Assembly: GCA_002716065.1 (NCBI GenBank)
Contig: PAZE01000045.1
Span: 1-64,000 of the forward strand
Length of the DNA stretch: 64,000 nt
Source: Crocinitomicaceae bacterium
Lineage (GTDB): Bacteria; Bacteroidota; Bacteroidia; Flavobacteriales_D; Parvicellaceae
Direction of reading: 5' to 3'
The notes below the pieces were generated by a model, which ran no database searches, was not told the DNA's origin, and worked only from the letters and a program-made list of their open reading frames with translations. A program made the translations under genes and the position numbers. Shown here one piece after another: positions 8,612 through 18,693 of the stretch. Within the stretch, counting starts at the first letter, position 1. Each line of letters opens with the position of its first letter.

Positions 8612-9857
8612 TGTATTTTTTTACAATAACAGAGGTGTTGTGTCCACCAAAACCAAAGGTGTTGCTAAGTGCAGCACGAACTTCTCTTTTTTGAGCTTTG
8701 TTTAAGGTGTAATTTAAAGAGTAATCGATGTTTTCATCTTTATGCTCAAAGTTAATAGTTGGAGGAATAATATCTTCCTGAACAGCTTTAACACAAGCAA
8801 TAGCTTCAATGGCACCAGCAGCGCCAAGCAAGTGACCTGTCATGGATTTTGTGCTGCTAATGTTAAGCTTTTGAGCGTGATCTTTAAAGACTTCTTTGAT
8901 GGCTAGTGTTTCAGCAATATCACCAAGTGGAGTAGATGTTCCATGAACATTTACATAGTCAATGTCTTCAGGATTCATTCCGGCATCATCTAGACACATT
9001 CTCATAACATTAATTGCCCCTAATCCTTCTGGATGTGGAGCAGTCATATGATGGGCATCAGCAGTTAATCCACCACCGACAACCTCAGCATAAATTTTAG
9101 CCCCTCTTGCTTTGGCATGTTCAAGCTCTTCTAAAATTAAGCAACCAGAACCCTCGCCCAAAACAAAACCGTCTCTAGTTGAATCAAAAGGCCTAGAGGC
9201 TGTTTTTGGAGAGTCATTTCTTGTAGATAGCGCCTTAAGAGCATTAAAACCACCTATACCAGCAATGTTTACTGCAGCTTCAGATCCACCAGTTACAATG
9301 ATGTCGCTTTTACCAAGCTGAATAAGCATAAGAGCATCAATCATAGCATTAGTAGAAGATGCACAAGCAGAAACAGTTACGTAATTGGGACCTCTTAATC
9401 CATATTTCATGGAAATATGCCCTGCAGCAATATCAACAATCATTTTAGGAATGAAAAATGGGTTAAAACGAGGTGTCCCATTTCCATCTTTAAAATTGAA
9501 ACATTCTTCTTGGAACGTTTTTAATCCTCCAATCCCAGATCCCCAAATTACTCCAGCTCTATCAAGATTAATTTTTTCTAAATCTAGTTTAGAATCTTCC
9601 ATAGCCTCTGAAGCAGTGGCCATAGCAAAAATAGAAAAGAGGTCTAGCTTCCTAGCCTCTTTTCTATCCATAATTTCTAAAGGATCAAAACCTTTAACCT
9701 CACAAGCAAATTGTGTTTTAAAAGCACTAGCATCAAAACGGGTAATATTATCTGCACCACTAACCCCTTTTACAAGGTTATCCCAATAATCAGAAACCGT
9801 GTTTCCAATAGGGGTTAAAGCACCAAGACCAGTAACAACTACTCGTTTTTTTTCCAT
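8604..9857 (-). CDS. fabF: Beta-ketoacyl-[acyl-carrier-protein] synthase II
   Basis: KKRVVVTGLGALTPIGNTV, VSACASSTNAMIDA active-site Cys, HGTSTPLGD, FGFGGHNTSVI. Confidence 0.97.
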   Translation of the reverse strand: MEKKRVVVTGLGALTPIGNTVSDYWDNLVKGVSGADNITRFDASAFKTQFACEVKGFDPLEIMDRKEARKLDLFSIFAMATASEAMEDSKLDLEKINLDRAGVIWGSGIGGLKTFQEECFNFKDGNGTPRFNPFFIPKMIVDIAAGHISMKYGLRGPNYVTVSACASSTNAMIDALMLIQLGKSDIIVTGGSEAAVNIAGIGGFNALKALSTRNDSPKTASRPFDSTRDGFVLGEGSGCLILEELEHAKARGAKIYAEVVGGGLTADAHHMTAPHPEGLGAINVMRMCLDDAGMNPEDIDYVNVHGTSTPLGDIAETLAIKEVFKDHAQKLNISSTKSMTGHLLGAAGAIEAIACVKAVQEDIIPPTINFEHKDENIDYSLNYTLNKAQKREVRAALSNTFGFGGHNTSVIVKKYNA

Positions 9858-9886
9858 TAGTACAACTTATGAGTTAAGTAATAGTA

Positions 9887-10123
9887 TTATTTAGCGTTTT
9901 CCTCAATGTAAGAGATTGCCATTCCAACAGTTTGGATATTTTCTGCTTGCTCATCTGGAATAGCGATATTGAATTCTTTTTCGAACTCCATAATTAATTC
10001 AACAGTATCAAGAGAATCAGCTCCTAAATCGTTTGTAAAGCTAGCTTCTGCAGTAACTTCAGATTCTTCAACTCCTAACTTATCAACTATAATAGCGACA
10101 ACTTTTGTTTTAATGTCAGACAT
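9887..10123 (-). CDS. acpP: Acyl carrier protein
   Basis: [20 protein letters not shown]...[30 protein letters not shown] (DSL phosphopantetheine site); ORF extends to 10168 but the ATG at 10123 is the likely start. Confidence 0.95.
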   Translation of the reverse strand: MSDIKTKVVAIIVDKLGVEESEVTAEASFTNDLGADSLDTVELIMEFEKEFNIAIPDEQAENIQTVGMAISYIEENAK

Positions 10124-10312
10124 ATTCTTTGTTTTTTTGATTTCTTGTGCAAATAAAAAACTTTTCATTTACTCAACAAAATACTTTGTATTAAACTTAT
10201 GAATAATATTTTATTTAAAAAATTCAAAAAACAAGAATTTTAAGCGAGATAGAGCGCTATTTTTTACCTGTATTTATACTTGTTAGTAAGAAGCTTTTTT
10301 TTGGTAAAAGCG

Positions 10313-10320
10313 TATTTTTG
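10313..10320 (+). promoter_or_regulatory. Putative Bacteroidota -7 element upstream of purN
   Basis: TATTTTTG matches TAnnTTTG, 14 nt before the ATG; no convincing -33 element seen. Confidence 0.4.
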
Positions 10321-10334
10321 TAAAAAAATGTAGA

Positions 10335-10907
10335 ATGAGAATAGCACTTTTTGCTTCAGGAACAGGTAGTAATGTTAAAAATATAATTGAATATTTCAGC
10401 GACAAACCTAAAGTCTCTATTGTTTCGGTGTACTCAAATAAGCAAAACGCTGGCGCCTTAACTCATGCTACAAATGCAGGCATTTTAACAAGGGTTTTTT
10501 CGGGAGCTCAATTAAAAGAAATAGCTCCTATATATCAGCTTATTGAACAAGATAGGGTCGATTTAATTGTTTTGGCAGGTTTTTTACTAAAAATCCCTGA
10601 AGAATTTATTGTTAAATTTAAGGGGAAGATTATTAACCTACATCCCTCATTATTGCCTAAATATGGTGGAAAGGGTATGTATGGGAACAATGTTCATAAA
10701 GCTGTTTTGGCAGCTGGAGAGAAAAAAACAGGGATTACCATTCATTATGTTAATGAGCACTACGATAAGGGAGCCATTATTAAACAATTTGAAACAGCAC
10801 TTTCAACTGAAGATACTTTAGAAAGTGTGGGATTAAAAATTAAAGAGTTGGAGAAGAAATATTTCCCCTCCACCATTGAAGAACTAACAACAACCACACA
10901 GCTATGA
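10335..10907 (+). CDS. purN: Phosphoribosylglycinamide formyltransferase
   Basis: RIALFASGTGSNVKNI, VLAGFLLKIPEEFI, INLHPSLLPKYGGKGMYG. Confidence 0.95.
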   Translation: MRIALFASGTGSNVKNIIEYFSDKPKVSIVSVYSNKQNAGALTHATNAGILTRVFSGAQLKEIAPIYQLIEQDRVDLIVLAGFLLKIPEEFIVKFKGKIINLHPSLLPKYGGKGMYGNNVHKAVLAAGEKKTGITIHYVNEHYDKGAIIKQFETALSTEDTLESVGLKIKELEKKYFPSTIEELTTTTQL

Positions 10908-11509
10908 TAGGAGCAGTATTATGGGAAAATGGGTTTAACTTTAAGGAGATAGGGGCTGCTACTATGGTCCTTTTTGCCGTTATCGATATATTCGGAAGTA
11001 TTCCTATAATTATTGCACTAAAAGAGAAAACAGGTCAAATCTTTCCCTTAAGAACAGCTTCAGTTGCCTTATTTATTTTAGTAGGGTTTCTTTTTTTAGG
11101 GGAGAGTATTTTAGGCTTAATAGGTGTTGGTATTAATGAGTTTGCAGTAGCGGGTTCATTTGTGCTTTTTTTTATGGCACTTGAAATGATTTTAGGAGTA
11201 GATATTTTTAGAGATTCCGGAAAATCTTCAAAAAAAGTAGCTTCTGTAGTTCCGCTGGCATTTCCTATGATTGCCGGTGCCGGAACCATGACTTCACTGA
11301 TTTCTTTGAGAGCAGAGTTTGAATTAATTAACATACTAATAGCAATTGTTTTAAATTTATTGGTAGTATGGATTGTCCTTCGCCTTACCTCAACTTTTGA
11401 AAAATTATTGGGGGAAGCTGGAATTGCTATTTTGAAAAAAGTATTTGGAATTGTATTACTTGCCATAGCTATTAAGTTGTTTAGTAGTAATATAAAAGAG
11501 CTATTTTAA
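10904..11509 (+). CDS. MarC family integral membrane protein (UPF0056)
   Basis: FAVIDIFGSIPIIIALKEKT, PLAFPMIAGAGTMTSLISL; 4-bp overlap with purN. Confidence 0.9.
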   Translation: MIGAVLWENGFNFKEIGAATMVLFAVIDIFGSIPIIIALKEKTGQIFPLRTASVALFILVGFLFLGESILGLIGVGINEFAVAGSFVLFFMALEMILGVDIFRDSGKSSKKVASVVPLAFPMIAGAGTMTSLISLRAEFELINILIAIVLNLLVVWIVLRLTSTFEKLLGEAGIAILKKVFGIVLLAIAIKLFSSNIKELF

Positions 11510-11518
11510 CATTCGATT

Positions 11519-12337
11519 ATGCTCAATAAATTTAGAAGAAAAACACACGAAATAATTTTCGAAGCCGACACCTTTTTAGGTAAACTTTTTGATATTATTT
11601 TGTTGGTGCTTATTGTATTAAGCGTAGCAGCTGTTATGGTAGAAAGTGTAGAAGCATACAGTCAAAAGTATGCTGCATTTTTAACCGTTTTTGAGTGGAT
11701 AATCACTGCAATATTTTCCTTAGAATATGTATTAAGAATAATTAGTGTTCAAAAGCCACTCAAATACATTTTTAGCTTTTATGGTCTTATTGATTTGGTT
11801 TCTCTTTTGCCAACCTATTTGGGAATATTTATGTTTTCGGATTCCATTTCATCCATTAAAACCGTACGAACCATTCGCCTTCTTAGAGTGTTTAGAATAT
11901 TAAAGCTTATTCGATATGTAAAAGAAGCCAACACCTTAAAGCAAGCCTTAATTGCTAGCAGGCAACGAATAATTGTCTTTTTACTAGCGGTTTTAGCTGT
12001 TGCCACAATTATGGGAACCATTATTTACATTATTGAAGATCCAAAAGATGGATTTACGAGTATACCAAGGAGTATTTATTGGGCAATTGTTACCCTAACT
12101 ACTGTTGGCTACGGGGATATTGCTCCTCAGACGGTACTAGGTCAGTTCTTTGCATCAATAATTATGATTTTGGGATATGCTATTATAGCTGTTCCTACGG
12201 GAATGATTTCAGTTGAACTGGCAAGAGCAGAAAAAATGAATACCCAAAGTTGTCCCGGCTGTTCCAAGGAGGGGCACGATAATAATGCAACGTTCTGCAA
12301 ATATTGTGGAGCTGAATTAAACTCCCAGCAAGAATGA
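11519..12337 (+). CDS. Voltage-gated potassium channel-type ion transporter with C-terminal zinc ribbon
   Basis: S4-like TVRTIRLLRVFRILKLIRYV, selectivity filter TLTTVGYGD, C-terminal CPGC...CKYCG. Confidence 0.93.
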   Translation: MLNKFRRKTHEIIFEADTFLGKLFDIILLVLIVLSVAAVMVESVEAYSQKYAAFLTVFEWIITAIFSLEYVLRIISVQKPLKYIFSFYGLIDLVSLLPTYLGIFMFSDSISSIKTVRTIRLLRVFRILKLIRYVKEANTLKQALIASRQRIIVFLLAVLAVATIMGTIIYIIEDPKDGFTSIPRSIYWAIVTLTTVGYGDIAPQTVLGQFFASIIMILGYAIIAVPTGMISVELARAEKMNTQSCPGCSKEGHDNNATFCKYCGAELNSQQE

Positions 12338-12807
12338 AAATTACGCTTTACACCGATGGTGCAGCAAAAGGAAATCCCGGTCCTGGAGGATATGGTGTGG
12401 TGCTAATGGCAGGAAAACACTATAAAGAAATTAGTGAAGGGTTTGTAAAAACAACCAACAACAGAATGGAGTTGTTAGCGGTTATTGTTGGCTTGGAGGC
12501 ACTCAAAAATAAAGGGATGAGTGTCAGGGTTTTTTCGGATTCTAAATATGTTGTAGATGCTGTTGAGAAAAAATGGCTTTTAGGGTGGGAAAAAAAAGGG
12601 TTTAAAGGAAAAAAGAATCCAGATTTATGGAAAAGATTTTTAGTTGTTTACAGAAAACATCAAGTTAGCTTTACTTGGGTAAAAGGCCATGCGGGTAATT
12701 TGTACAATGAAAAGTGTGATCAGCTAGCGGTTTTGGCAGCAGAATCTAATGAGTTAAAAATTGACAAGGGATATGAAAACCTTGATTCTGAAGATAAATT
12801 ATTTTAA
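12334..12807 (+). CDS. rnhA: Ribonuclease HI
   Basis: ITLYTDGAAKGNPGPGGYGVVL, NNRMELLAVIVGL, VFSDSKYVVDAV, WVKGHAGNLYNEKCD. Confidence 0.96.
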   Translation: MKITLYTDGAAKGNPGPGGYGVVLMAGKHYKEISEGFVKTTNNRMELLAVIVGLEALKNKGMSVRVFSDSKYVVDAVEKKWLLGWEKKGFKGKKNPDLWKRFLVVYRKHQVSFTWVKGHAGNLYNEKCDQLAVLAAESNELKIDKGYENLDSEDKLF

Positions 12808-12809
12808 CA

Positions 12810-13835
12810 ATGAAAGCAGTAGTCCTAGAATCTTTCGGAGATTCAAATAAAGCCTTTAGTATACAAGAGGTTGCTGAGCCTTCAAATTTAGCACCTGATG
12901 AGGTGTTGATTAAAGTTGAGTCTTTTGGATTAAATTTTGCAGATGTTATGGCTAGAATAGGTTTTTACAATGACGCACCGCCTCTTCCGGCAATTTTAGG
13001 CTACGATGTAGTTGGAAAAGTACATAAAGCAGGTGCTGAAAAAGGAGAGTTTTTAATGGGCAAAAGAGTTGTGGCAATGACGCGTTTTGGAGGATATGCT
13101 CAGTATGTAAAAACCAAAATTAGTGGAGTGGTAGAAATAGGTGAAAATATGCAAGCCTATAAAGCATTAGCATTAGCCACACAATATTGTACTGCCTACT
13201 ACGCTTGCTGCGAGTTGACCAATCTATTTTCATCAGATAAGGTATTGTTACACGCAGCTGCAGGTGGTGTTGGTACGGCTATTACACAACTAGCCAAGCT
13301 AAAAGGTTGTACGGTGTATGGCCTTACTAGCTCTTATGATAAAGTAACTTATTTGAAAGACAATGGGGTAGATTTTCCAATAGTTGCTAAAAATGGAGAT
13401 TATCATCAGCAATTGAAAGAGTTGCTTAATGGTGAAAAAATTGACGTTGTTTTTAATTCTGTTGGCGGTGGCACCTATAAAAAGGATTTTAAATTATTGG
13501 ACAAAGGGGGTAGATTACTTCTTTATGGAGTTGCGGATCGACTAACAATGAGAAAAGGGTTTTTAGGAACAGTTAAACTGCTTTGGAAGTTTGGGTTATT
13601 GACACCTGTTCAGCTATTAATTAGCTCACAATCGATTAGTGGTATAAACATGCTTAGAATAGCAGATTATAAACCAAAAACCCTTAAAAGGTGCTTGGAG
13701 AAGGTCGTTGAAATGACGCATTCAAAACAGCTCAACCCAAAGGAAGGGGGAGAGTTTTCTGTAGAGGACATTTCATTAGCGCATCAGCTGTTGGAAAGTA
13801 GAAAATCAGTAGGAAAAATTGTAGTTAATTGGTAA
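12810..13835 (+). CDS. MDR/zinc-binding-type alcohol dehydrogenase family (quinone oxidoreductase/VAT-1-like)
   Basis: MKAVVLESFGDSNKAFSIQEVAEP, GLNFADVMARIGFY, VLLHAAAGGVGTAITQLAKL. Confidence 0.92.
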   Translation: MKAVVLESFGDSNKAFSIQEVAEPSNLAPDEVLIKVESFGLNFADVMARIGFYNDAPPLPAILGYDVVGKVHKAGAEKGEFLMGKRVVAMTRFGGYAQYVKTKISGVVEIGENMQAYKALALATQYCTAYYACCELTNLFSSDKVLLHAAAGGVGTAITQLAKLKGCTVYGLTSSYDKVTYLKDNGVDFPIVAKNGDYHQQLKELLNGEKIDVVFNSVGGGTYKKDFKLLDKGGRLLLYGVADRLTMRKGFLGTVKLLWKFGLLTPVQLLISSQSISGINMLRIADYKPKTLKRCLEKVVEMTHSKQLNPKEGGEFSVEDISLAHQLLESRKSVGKIVVNW

Positions 13836-14510
13836 ATGAAGAAACTACTATTAATACTTCTTATTCTAGCATTGGCAATTCTAATTGCGTCATTAATGAT
13901 TAGCAAGGCTCAGAATAAAAAGACCCTTCCGGTTTTAAATCCTTGTAACGTAAATCCTATTTTAGTGGATTCTGCTATTCAACGAAAATGCACAGGTCAT
14001 AAAATTGGAAATTTCAGTTTTGTAAATCAAGATTCTAATATAGTTAACCAATCTTATATTGAAAATAAAATAGCTATAGTGGATTTTTTTTACGTATCCT
14101 GTCCTTCAATATGTCCCGTTATGACATCACAGATTAAAAGAGTTCATGATTATAATTTTGGACCTTCAAATGATGATGTGGTTTTACTTTCTCATACTGT
14201 TTGGCCAGAAATGGACAGCGTTTCAGTATTAAATGAATATGCAAATCGTTATGGGGCAAAATCTACTAGGTGGAGCTTTCTTACAGGAGAGAAAAAAGAG
14301 CTGTATACCATGGCAAGAAAACAGTATTTAGTAGTTCCCGACATTGCTGATCAAAACTTTAACCATGGCGGAGAAGCAGATTTTATTCATACAGAAAATG
14401 TTGTGCTTATAGATAGAAAAGCAAGAATAAGAGGATATTATGATGGCACCTCTGCAAAAGAGATATCTCAGCTAATTGAAGACATCAAATTCCTTCTATA
14501 TGCTAATTAG
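13836..14510 (+). CDS. SCO1/SenC family copper-binding protein
   Basis: N-terminal TM; IVDFFYVSCPSICPVMTSQI CxxxC motif and conserved His in DFIHTENVVLID. Confidence 0.9.
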   Translation: MKKLLLILLILALAILIASLMISKAQNKKTLPVLNPCNVNPILVDSAIQRKCTGHKIGNFSFVNQDSNIVNQSYIENKIAIVDFFYVSCPSICPVMTSQIKRVHDYNFGPSNDDVVLLSHTVWPEMDSVSVLNEYANRYGAKSTRWSFLTGEKKELYTMARKQYLVVPDIADQNFNHGGEADFIHTENVVLIDRKARIRGYYDGTSAKEISQLIEDIKFLLYAN

Positions 14511-15243
14511 CTATAAATTTTTTTAGATATTTTGTTGCCAAGTAAAAAGGGATGGTGTCAAGCAGTGCAACAGCGACTTTAAATACATATCCAGAAATAA
14601 TAAAGTAGAGTAGTGGATGTGTAAGAGACCCATCTTCGTTTAAAGGAAGACCGTTGGCATAGTAATAAGTGATTAAAATCACAGCCGTTGTATCAACCAG
14701 CTGACTAATTAAGGTGGATACATTATTTCTTAACCAAAGCATTTTTCCTTTGGTTTTTTCTTTTAAAAAATGAAAAATTTGAACATCAATAAACTGTGCG
14801 GCAAGGTAGGCGATCATTGATGCTGCTGTTGCCCCTAAGGTTAGCTTTCTTATGTGATAAAATTCATATCCATGAGGTACTATAGCCTTTCCGTTTTCTA
14901 TTTCTAATGGTAATTCTCCATTTATAAGTCCCTCAGGAGCATCCATAATTCCACCAAGCCACACAATAAAAATTACCCATAAGTTTAGCAATAGTCCAAG
15001 CCAAACAACAAAGTTGGCTTTTTTCTTTCCAAACAATTCACTAATTAAGTCGGTACATAAAAAGGTGATTGGGTAAGGAAGAACGCCAATGGCTAAAACA
15101 AATGGTATTTCAACAGAAAAAAATGAAAACGAAAAATCTATGAACCTAGAAGTGCCAAGTATGTTAAGCATGGTAAGAGAGCCAAGAAACAAACTCGTTA
15201 GAACCAAAAATACTTTATCGCTTTTAGAAAGAGACATTATCAA
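14503..15243 (-). CDS. Queuosine precursor transporter (YhhQ/VUT family)
   Basis: YPITFLCTDLISELFGKKKAN, AAQFIDVQIFHFLKEKT, WLRNNVSTLISQLVDTTAVI. Confidence 0.92.
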   Translation of the reverse strand: MIMSLSKSDKVFLVLTSLFLGSLTMLNILGTSRFIDFSFSFFSVEIPFVLAIGVLPYPITFLCTDLISELFGKKKANFVVWLGLLLNLWVIFIVWLGGIMDAPEGLINGELPLEIENGKAIVPHGYEFYHIRKLTLGATAASMIAYLAAQFIDVQIFHFLKEKTKGKMLWLRNNVSTLISQLVDTTAVILITYYYANGLPLNEDGSLTHPLLYFIISGYVFKVAVALLDTIPFYLATKYLKKFIAN

Positions 15244-15252
15244 ACAAGATAC

Positions 15253-16128
15253 TTAAAATCTGTCTTTTTTGCCAATTATACCATTTCCTACAAAAAGCCC
15301 TTCACGATATTCTTCAATATGATCTAGTAATCCGAACTCATCGTAAATGTAGTGTCTTCCATTGAAAAGTTTACCCCCTTTAAACTCTCCATCCATTAAG
15401 ATACTTTTGTCGTCATTGTACGTTTTGCCATAACCATCTTTTATGCTAACAGCAGCAGCATTGAATTCACCTTCAATTTTAGGTGCATTTGAAGCAATAA
15501 TTTTATTAGGATCTTCATAGGGAGGATTAATTCGGGCAAATTCTTCAGTTTTTTCTGGCACGCCTCCGTTAAAGGCCATTTTCTTTTTCACGTCTCCATT
15601 TTCATAGAACCAAGTAGATGCTCCTTGTTCAACACCATTTACTGTATTGAAAACCAATTCTTTTTCTCCATTTTCGTAAAAGAGCTCAACCTTGCCTTCA
15701 GTAACTCCAAGATCATTAAAGGTTTTAACCTGTCTTGTTTTTCCATTTTCCCAAAACAGTTGGTAGTCTCCAACTAAAAGACCATTTTTCATGGTCCCTG
15801 TTTCTTCGGTATTTCCATTTTCAAAATAGGTAGTGTACGAACCAGTTGAACGTCCTCTATTGTAGAAAATTTCGCTTTTTAGTTTACCATTGGGCCAGTA
15901 TTTCTTCCATATTCCTTGCTTTCTGCTGTTGTTGTAAATCCCCTCTTCAACCTTAGCCTGATCATCATAGCCTTTTTCTTTTGACATATTTCCAAGAACA
16001 ATCCAGTAGCCTATTTTTCTACCGTTTTCTGGGTTTTTTTGATTAATGGTATCAGCTTGAGACCAATAAGAATTAGCACCTATAAAAAGTATAAAAACTA
16101 ATGTGATATGAAGAAATTTTATATTCAT
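15253..16128 (-). CDS. MORN/YwqK-like repeat secreted protein
   Basis: Signal peptide; repeated YxNGxxxxxxxxxNGxxxG motifs; paralogous to 50118..51029. Confidence 0.85.
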   Translation of the reverse strand: MNIKFLHITLVFILFIGANSYWSQADTINQKNPENGRKIGYWIVLGNMSKEKGYDDQAKVEEGIYNNSRKQGIWKKYWPNGKLKSEIFYNRGRSTGSYTTYFENGNTEETGTMKNGLLVGDYQLFWENGKTRQVKTFNDLGVTEGKVELFYENGEKELVFNTVNGVEQGASTWFYENGDVKKKMAFNGGVPEKTEEFARINPPYEDPNKIIASNAPKIEGEFNAAAVSIKDGYGKTYNDDKSILMDGEFKGGKLFNGRHYIYDEFGLLDHIEEYREGLFVGNGIIGKKDRF

Positions 16129-16343
16129 GATAATTTTAAACTTACAACATTATAGTATTGAAAATGTAAAACGATACAAACATATTTTATTTACTGACAA
16201 CTATTGTGCCCTTTTTTCCCAACGTTGTCAAACGTGTATTTTCGGCAAAGTACATGAATATTTAGTTAATGTAATAGCATCAAAAAAAGAACTTTTCAAA
16301 AAAGTTATTAATAGGCTTAATTTAGAATTAATACTTTTATAAT

Positions 16344-17123
16344 ATGAGATTAGCTGCTGTTCAAACGAATTTATTCTGGGAAGATGCAAAGGCAAATTAT
16401 AAACATATTCAGCAACAGCTCAAAGCTGTTTCTAATGTAGATTTAATTGTTCTTCCAGAAATGTTTCCATCAGGTTTTTCAATGAATCCTAGTTCCATTT
16501 CCGAAAGTGAAAATGGGCCGTCTTTAAAATGGATGCGGACTTTAGCAAAATCAAAAAATGCAGTTGTTGTAGGAAGCGTTGCTGTTTATAGACAAAAGAA
16601 GTATTACAATTCTTTATTTTGGGTTTCTCCAAATGGAGAATACAGTTGCTACAATAAAAAGCATTTATTTACAATGGCCGGGGAGCATAAGCATTATTCA
16701 AAGGGAGATAACTTGCTGTTGACAACCATATCTTCTTTTAAATGCTGCCCCTTGATTTGCTATGACTTGCGTTTTCCTGTTTGGTCAAGGAATATCAATA
16801 CAGATTTATCTTTTAAATATGATTTACTTATTTATGTGGCCAATTGGCCATCTGTTAGAGAAGATGCTTGGACTACACTGCTAAAAGCAAGAGCAATTGA
16901 AAACCAGTGTTATGTAATAGGTGTAAATAGAGTTGGTAAAGATGGAAATGGGGTAAGTTATTCTGGAGAATCTAGAATATTTGGCCCTAAAGGGGAAAGA
17001 CTGGACAGTTTTAAAGCCAATAAAGAGCAGGTAGAAATTGTTGAGCTAGACAGATCTGTTTTAGAAAAATTCAGGCTGGAATTTCCAGCAAATTCAGATG
17101 CTGACAATTTTGAGATTATTTAA
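16344..17123 (+). CDS. Carbon-nitrogen hydrolase (omega-amidase/YafV-like)
   Basis: VDLIVLPEMFPSGFSMNP (Glu), YNKKHLF (Lys), CCPLICYDLRFPVW (Cys). Confidence 0.94.
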   Translation: MRLAAVQTNLFWEDAKANYKHIQQQLKAVSNVDLIVLPEMFPSGFSMNPSSISESENGPSLKWMRTLAKSKNAVVVGSVAVYRQKKYYNSLFWVSPNGEYSCYNKKHLFTMAGEHKHYSKGDNLLLTTISSFKCCPLICYDLRFPVWSRNINTDLSFKYDLLIYVANWPSVREDAWTTLLKARAIENQCYVIGVNRVGKDGNGVSYSGESRIFGPKGERLDSFKANKEQVEIVELDRSVLEKFRLEFPANSDADNFEII

Positions 17124-18693
17124 TTTTCCAGTTAATTTCTACATCCCAACCCGCTTTTATTTCTATAGGCTGATTGTAATATAAAACCTGTTCTGCTAAT
17201 TTTTTTTGTAGAAAGTTTCCAGTGGAAAACGCACCATCTTTATCGCTGTCTTTTATTACTCTTATGTTGTAATTTCCTGGTAAGCACATTTGTACGGTGT
17301 CTTTTAGTAGCCCGTTGGAACAGTAGAACGCTTTAACAACTTTATTTTTTTTAATTACCTGACAAATGAAATTGGTAGAATCCTCAACCGAAACTGAAAA
17401 ATATATAGAACCGTAATCGCTTGATTTTTTAGGTTGAATTGAAATAGTTGTGCTGTCGTTAGTAAATCCATAAATGCTGTTAAACGCCCCAGGGAGCGCA
17501 TCAAAATTGTATGTTCCTGTATTTCCATTAGGCAGAAAAAGGGAAAATAAATTTGCAGAAAATGAGAAATTAATTGGTTGAGCAATACTGTCTTTAAGTA
17601 AGGTTATTTTTGATGTGTCAATAGTGGATATAGGATGATTAAAATGCAGTCTTAAGGGTTCTTTTGGTTTTAAATTAGATAGATTTTTTGCTCTAAAAGT
17701 GAATGTGCTATCTGTTTTTTCAGGATTTGAGGTGGTAATAGAAAAAGTTTTTGCTGAATCTAAAAAATCAGAAGATATTGTTGCGTTCAAGATTTTAGAA
17801 GAAATAGAGTCTATCCAGAATTCTAATGAATCAGATGGATATTCTCTATTAACTACAATTAGTTTTTTTTCTGCTGATGTGACCGAAACAGAAGCTGTTT
17901 TTTTATTAAAAAGTAAAAGCACCTTTCCTGGATAGAGGTATTTTTTATCAATAAGCTTTAATTTTTTTTCTGGGGAAAACAACAAAACAGTTGGAGGTTT
18001 TACTGTACTGTCTTTCTTGTTTATGGGATAAATATTTTCTTTTAAAAACCCAATTTTTTCGGTTTTATAATCAAAGGAGTTGTTGTCATTTTCATCTTCA
18101 AAAGCCACAAGATAAAATGGTTGATTAGTTAGGTTCTTTAAGCTAAAGCTGCCATCTTCTTTAGCTGAAGAAAGATAATTGGGTAATATCTGTTTACTAA
18201 AAGTGTCAATCAGATTTTCAAATAAAAATATTTTAGTATTCTCGATTGGTTTTTTAGAAAAAGCATCAAACGCAAAACCATCAAAAAAATTGGAATCTAT
18301 GTAGTTTCCAGTAGAAACAACATATTTAAAATCTTCTAAAACATTTCCTTCTGTAATGTCTTCAATGGCACTTCCAAAATTAAAAGTGTAGGTAGTTTGA
18401 GCTTTAAGCTCTTCATTAATGGTAATTAGTATTGATTTATTAGCCGCTTTTATAGCAACATTTTCAATTGGGGGGTTTACAAAAAAGTTTTTCGAAGTGT
18501 TTTTAAGCTTAATGTATTCATCGAATTCAATTCTAATGTTGTTGGATTGAAAATTTGTAGAGAGATTCTTAGGATATGATTTAAAGTTAATAATTTCGGG
18601 AGGTATCGTATCCTTGATTCCTCCAGTTAAAGGAGCTTGTTGAGCACAAGACCAAAAAAGAAATACAACAGCTATTTTAAGTACATCCTTCAA
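17116..18693 (-). CDS. Ig-like (SbsA-type) domain lipoprotein
   Basis: Lipobox LFWSCAQQAPLTGGIKDTIPPEIINFKSYPKNLSTNFQSNNIRIEFDEYI. Confidence 0.85.
   Translation of the reverse strand: MKDVLKIAVVFLFWSCAQQAPLTGGIKDTIPPEIINFKSYPKNLSTNFQSNNIRIEFDEYIKLKNTSKNFFVNPPIENVAIKAANKSILITINEELKAQTTYTFNFGSAIEDITEGNVLEDFKYVVSTGNYIDSNFFDGFAFDAFSKKPIENTKIFLFENLIDTFSKQILPNYLSSAKEDGSFSLKNLTNQPFYLVAFEDENDNNSFDYKTEKIGFLKENIYPINKKDSTVKPPTVLLFSPEKKLKLIDKKYLYPGKVLLLFNKKTASVSVTSAEKKLIVVNREYPSDSLEFWIDSISSKILNATISSDFLDSAKTFSITTSNPEKTDSTFTFRAKNLSNLKPKEPLRLHFNHPISTIDTSKITLLKDSIAQPINFSFSANLFSLFLPNGNTGTYNFDALPGAFNSIYGFTNDSTTISIQPKKSSDYGSIYFSVSVEDSTNFICQVIKKNKVVKAFYCSNGLLKDTVQMCLPGNYNIRVIKDSDKDGAFSTGNFLQKKLAEQVLYYNQPIEIKAGWDVEINWKIK

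Noticed and set aside
9112-9789. Plus-strand ORFs (69 and 134 aa) opposite fabF
   Set aside because: Antisense to a highly conserved gene; open frames arise from codon bias
16127-16342. Plus-strand 71-aa ORF between the MORN protein and the C-N hydrolase
   Set aside because: Sits in a divergent promoter-sized intergenic region; composition does not look coding and no motif recognised
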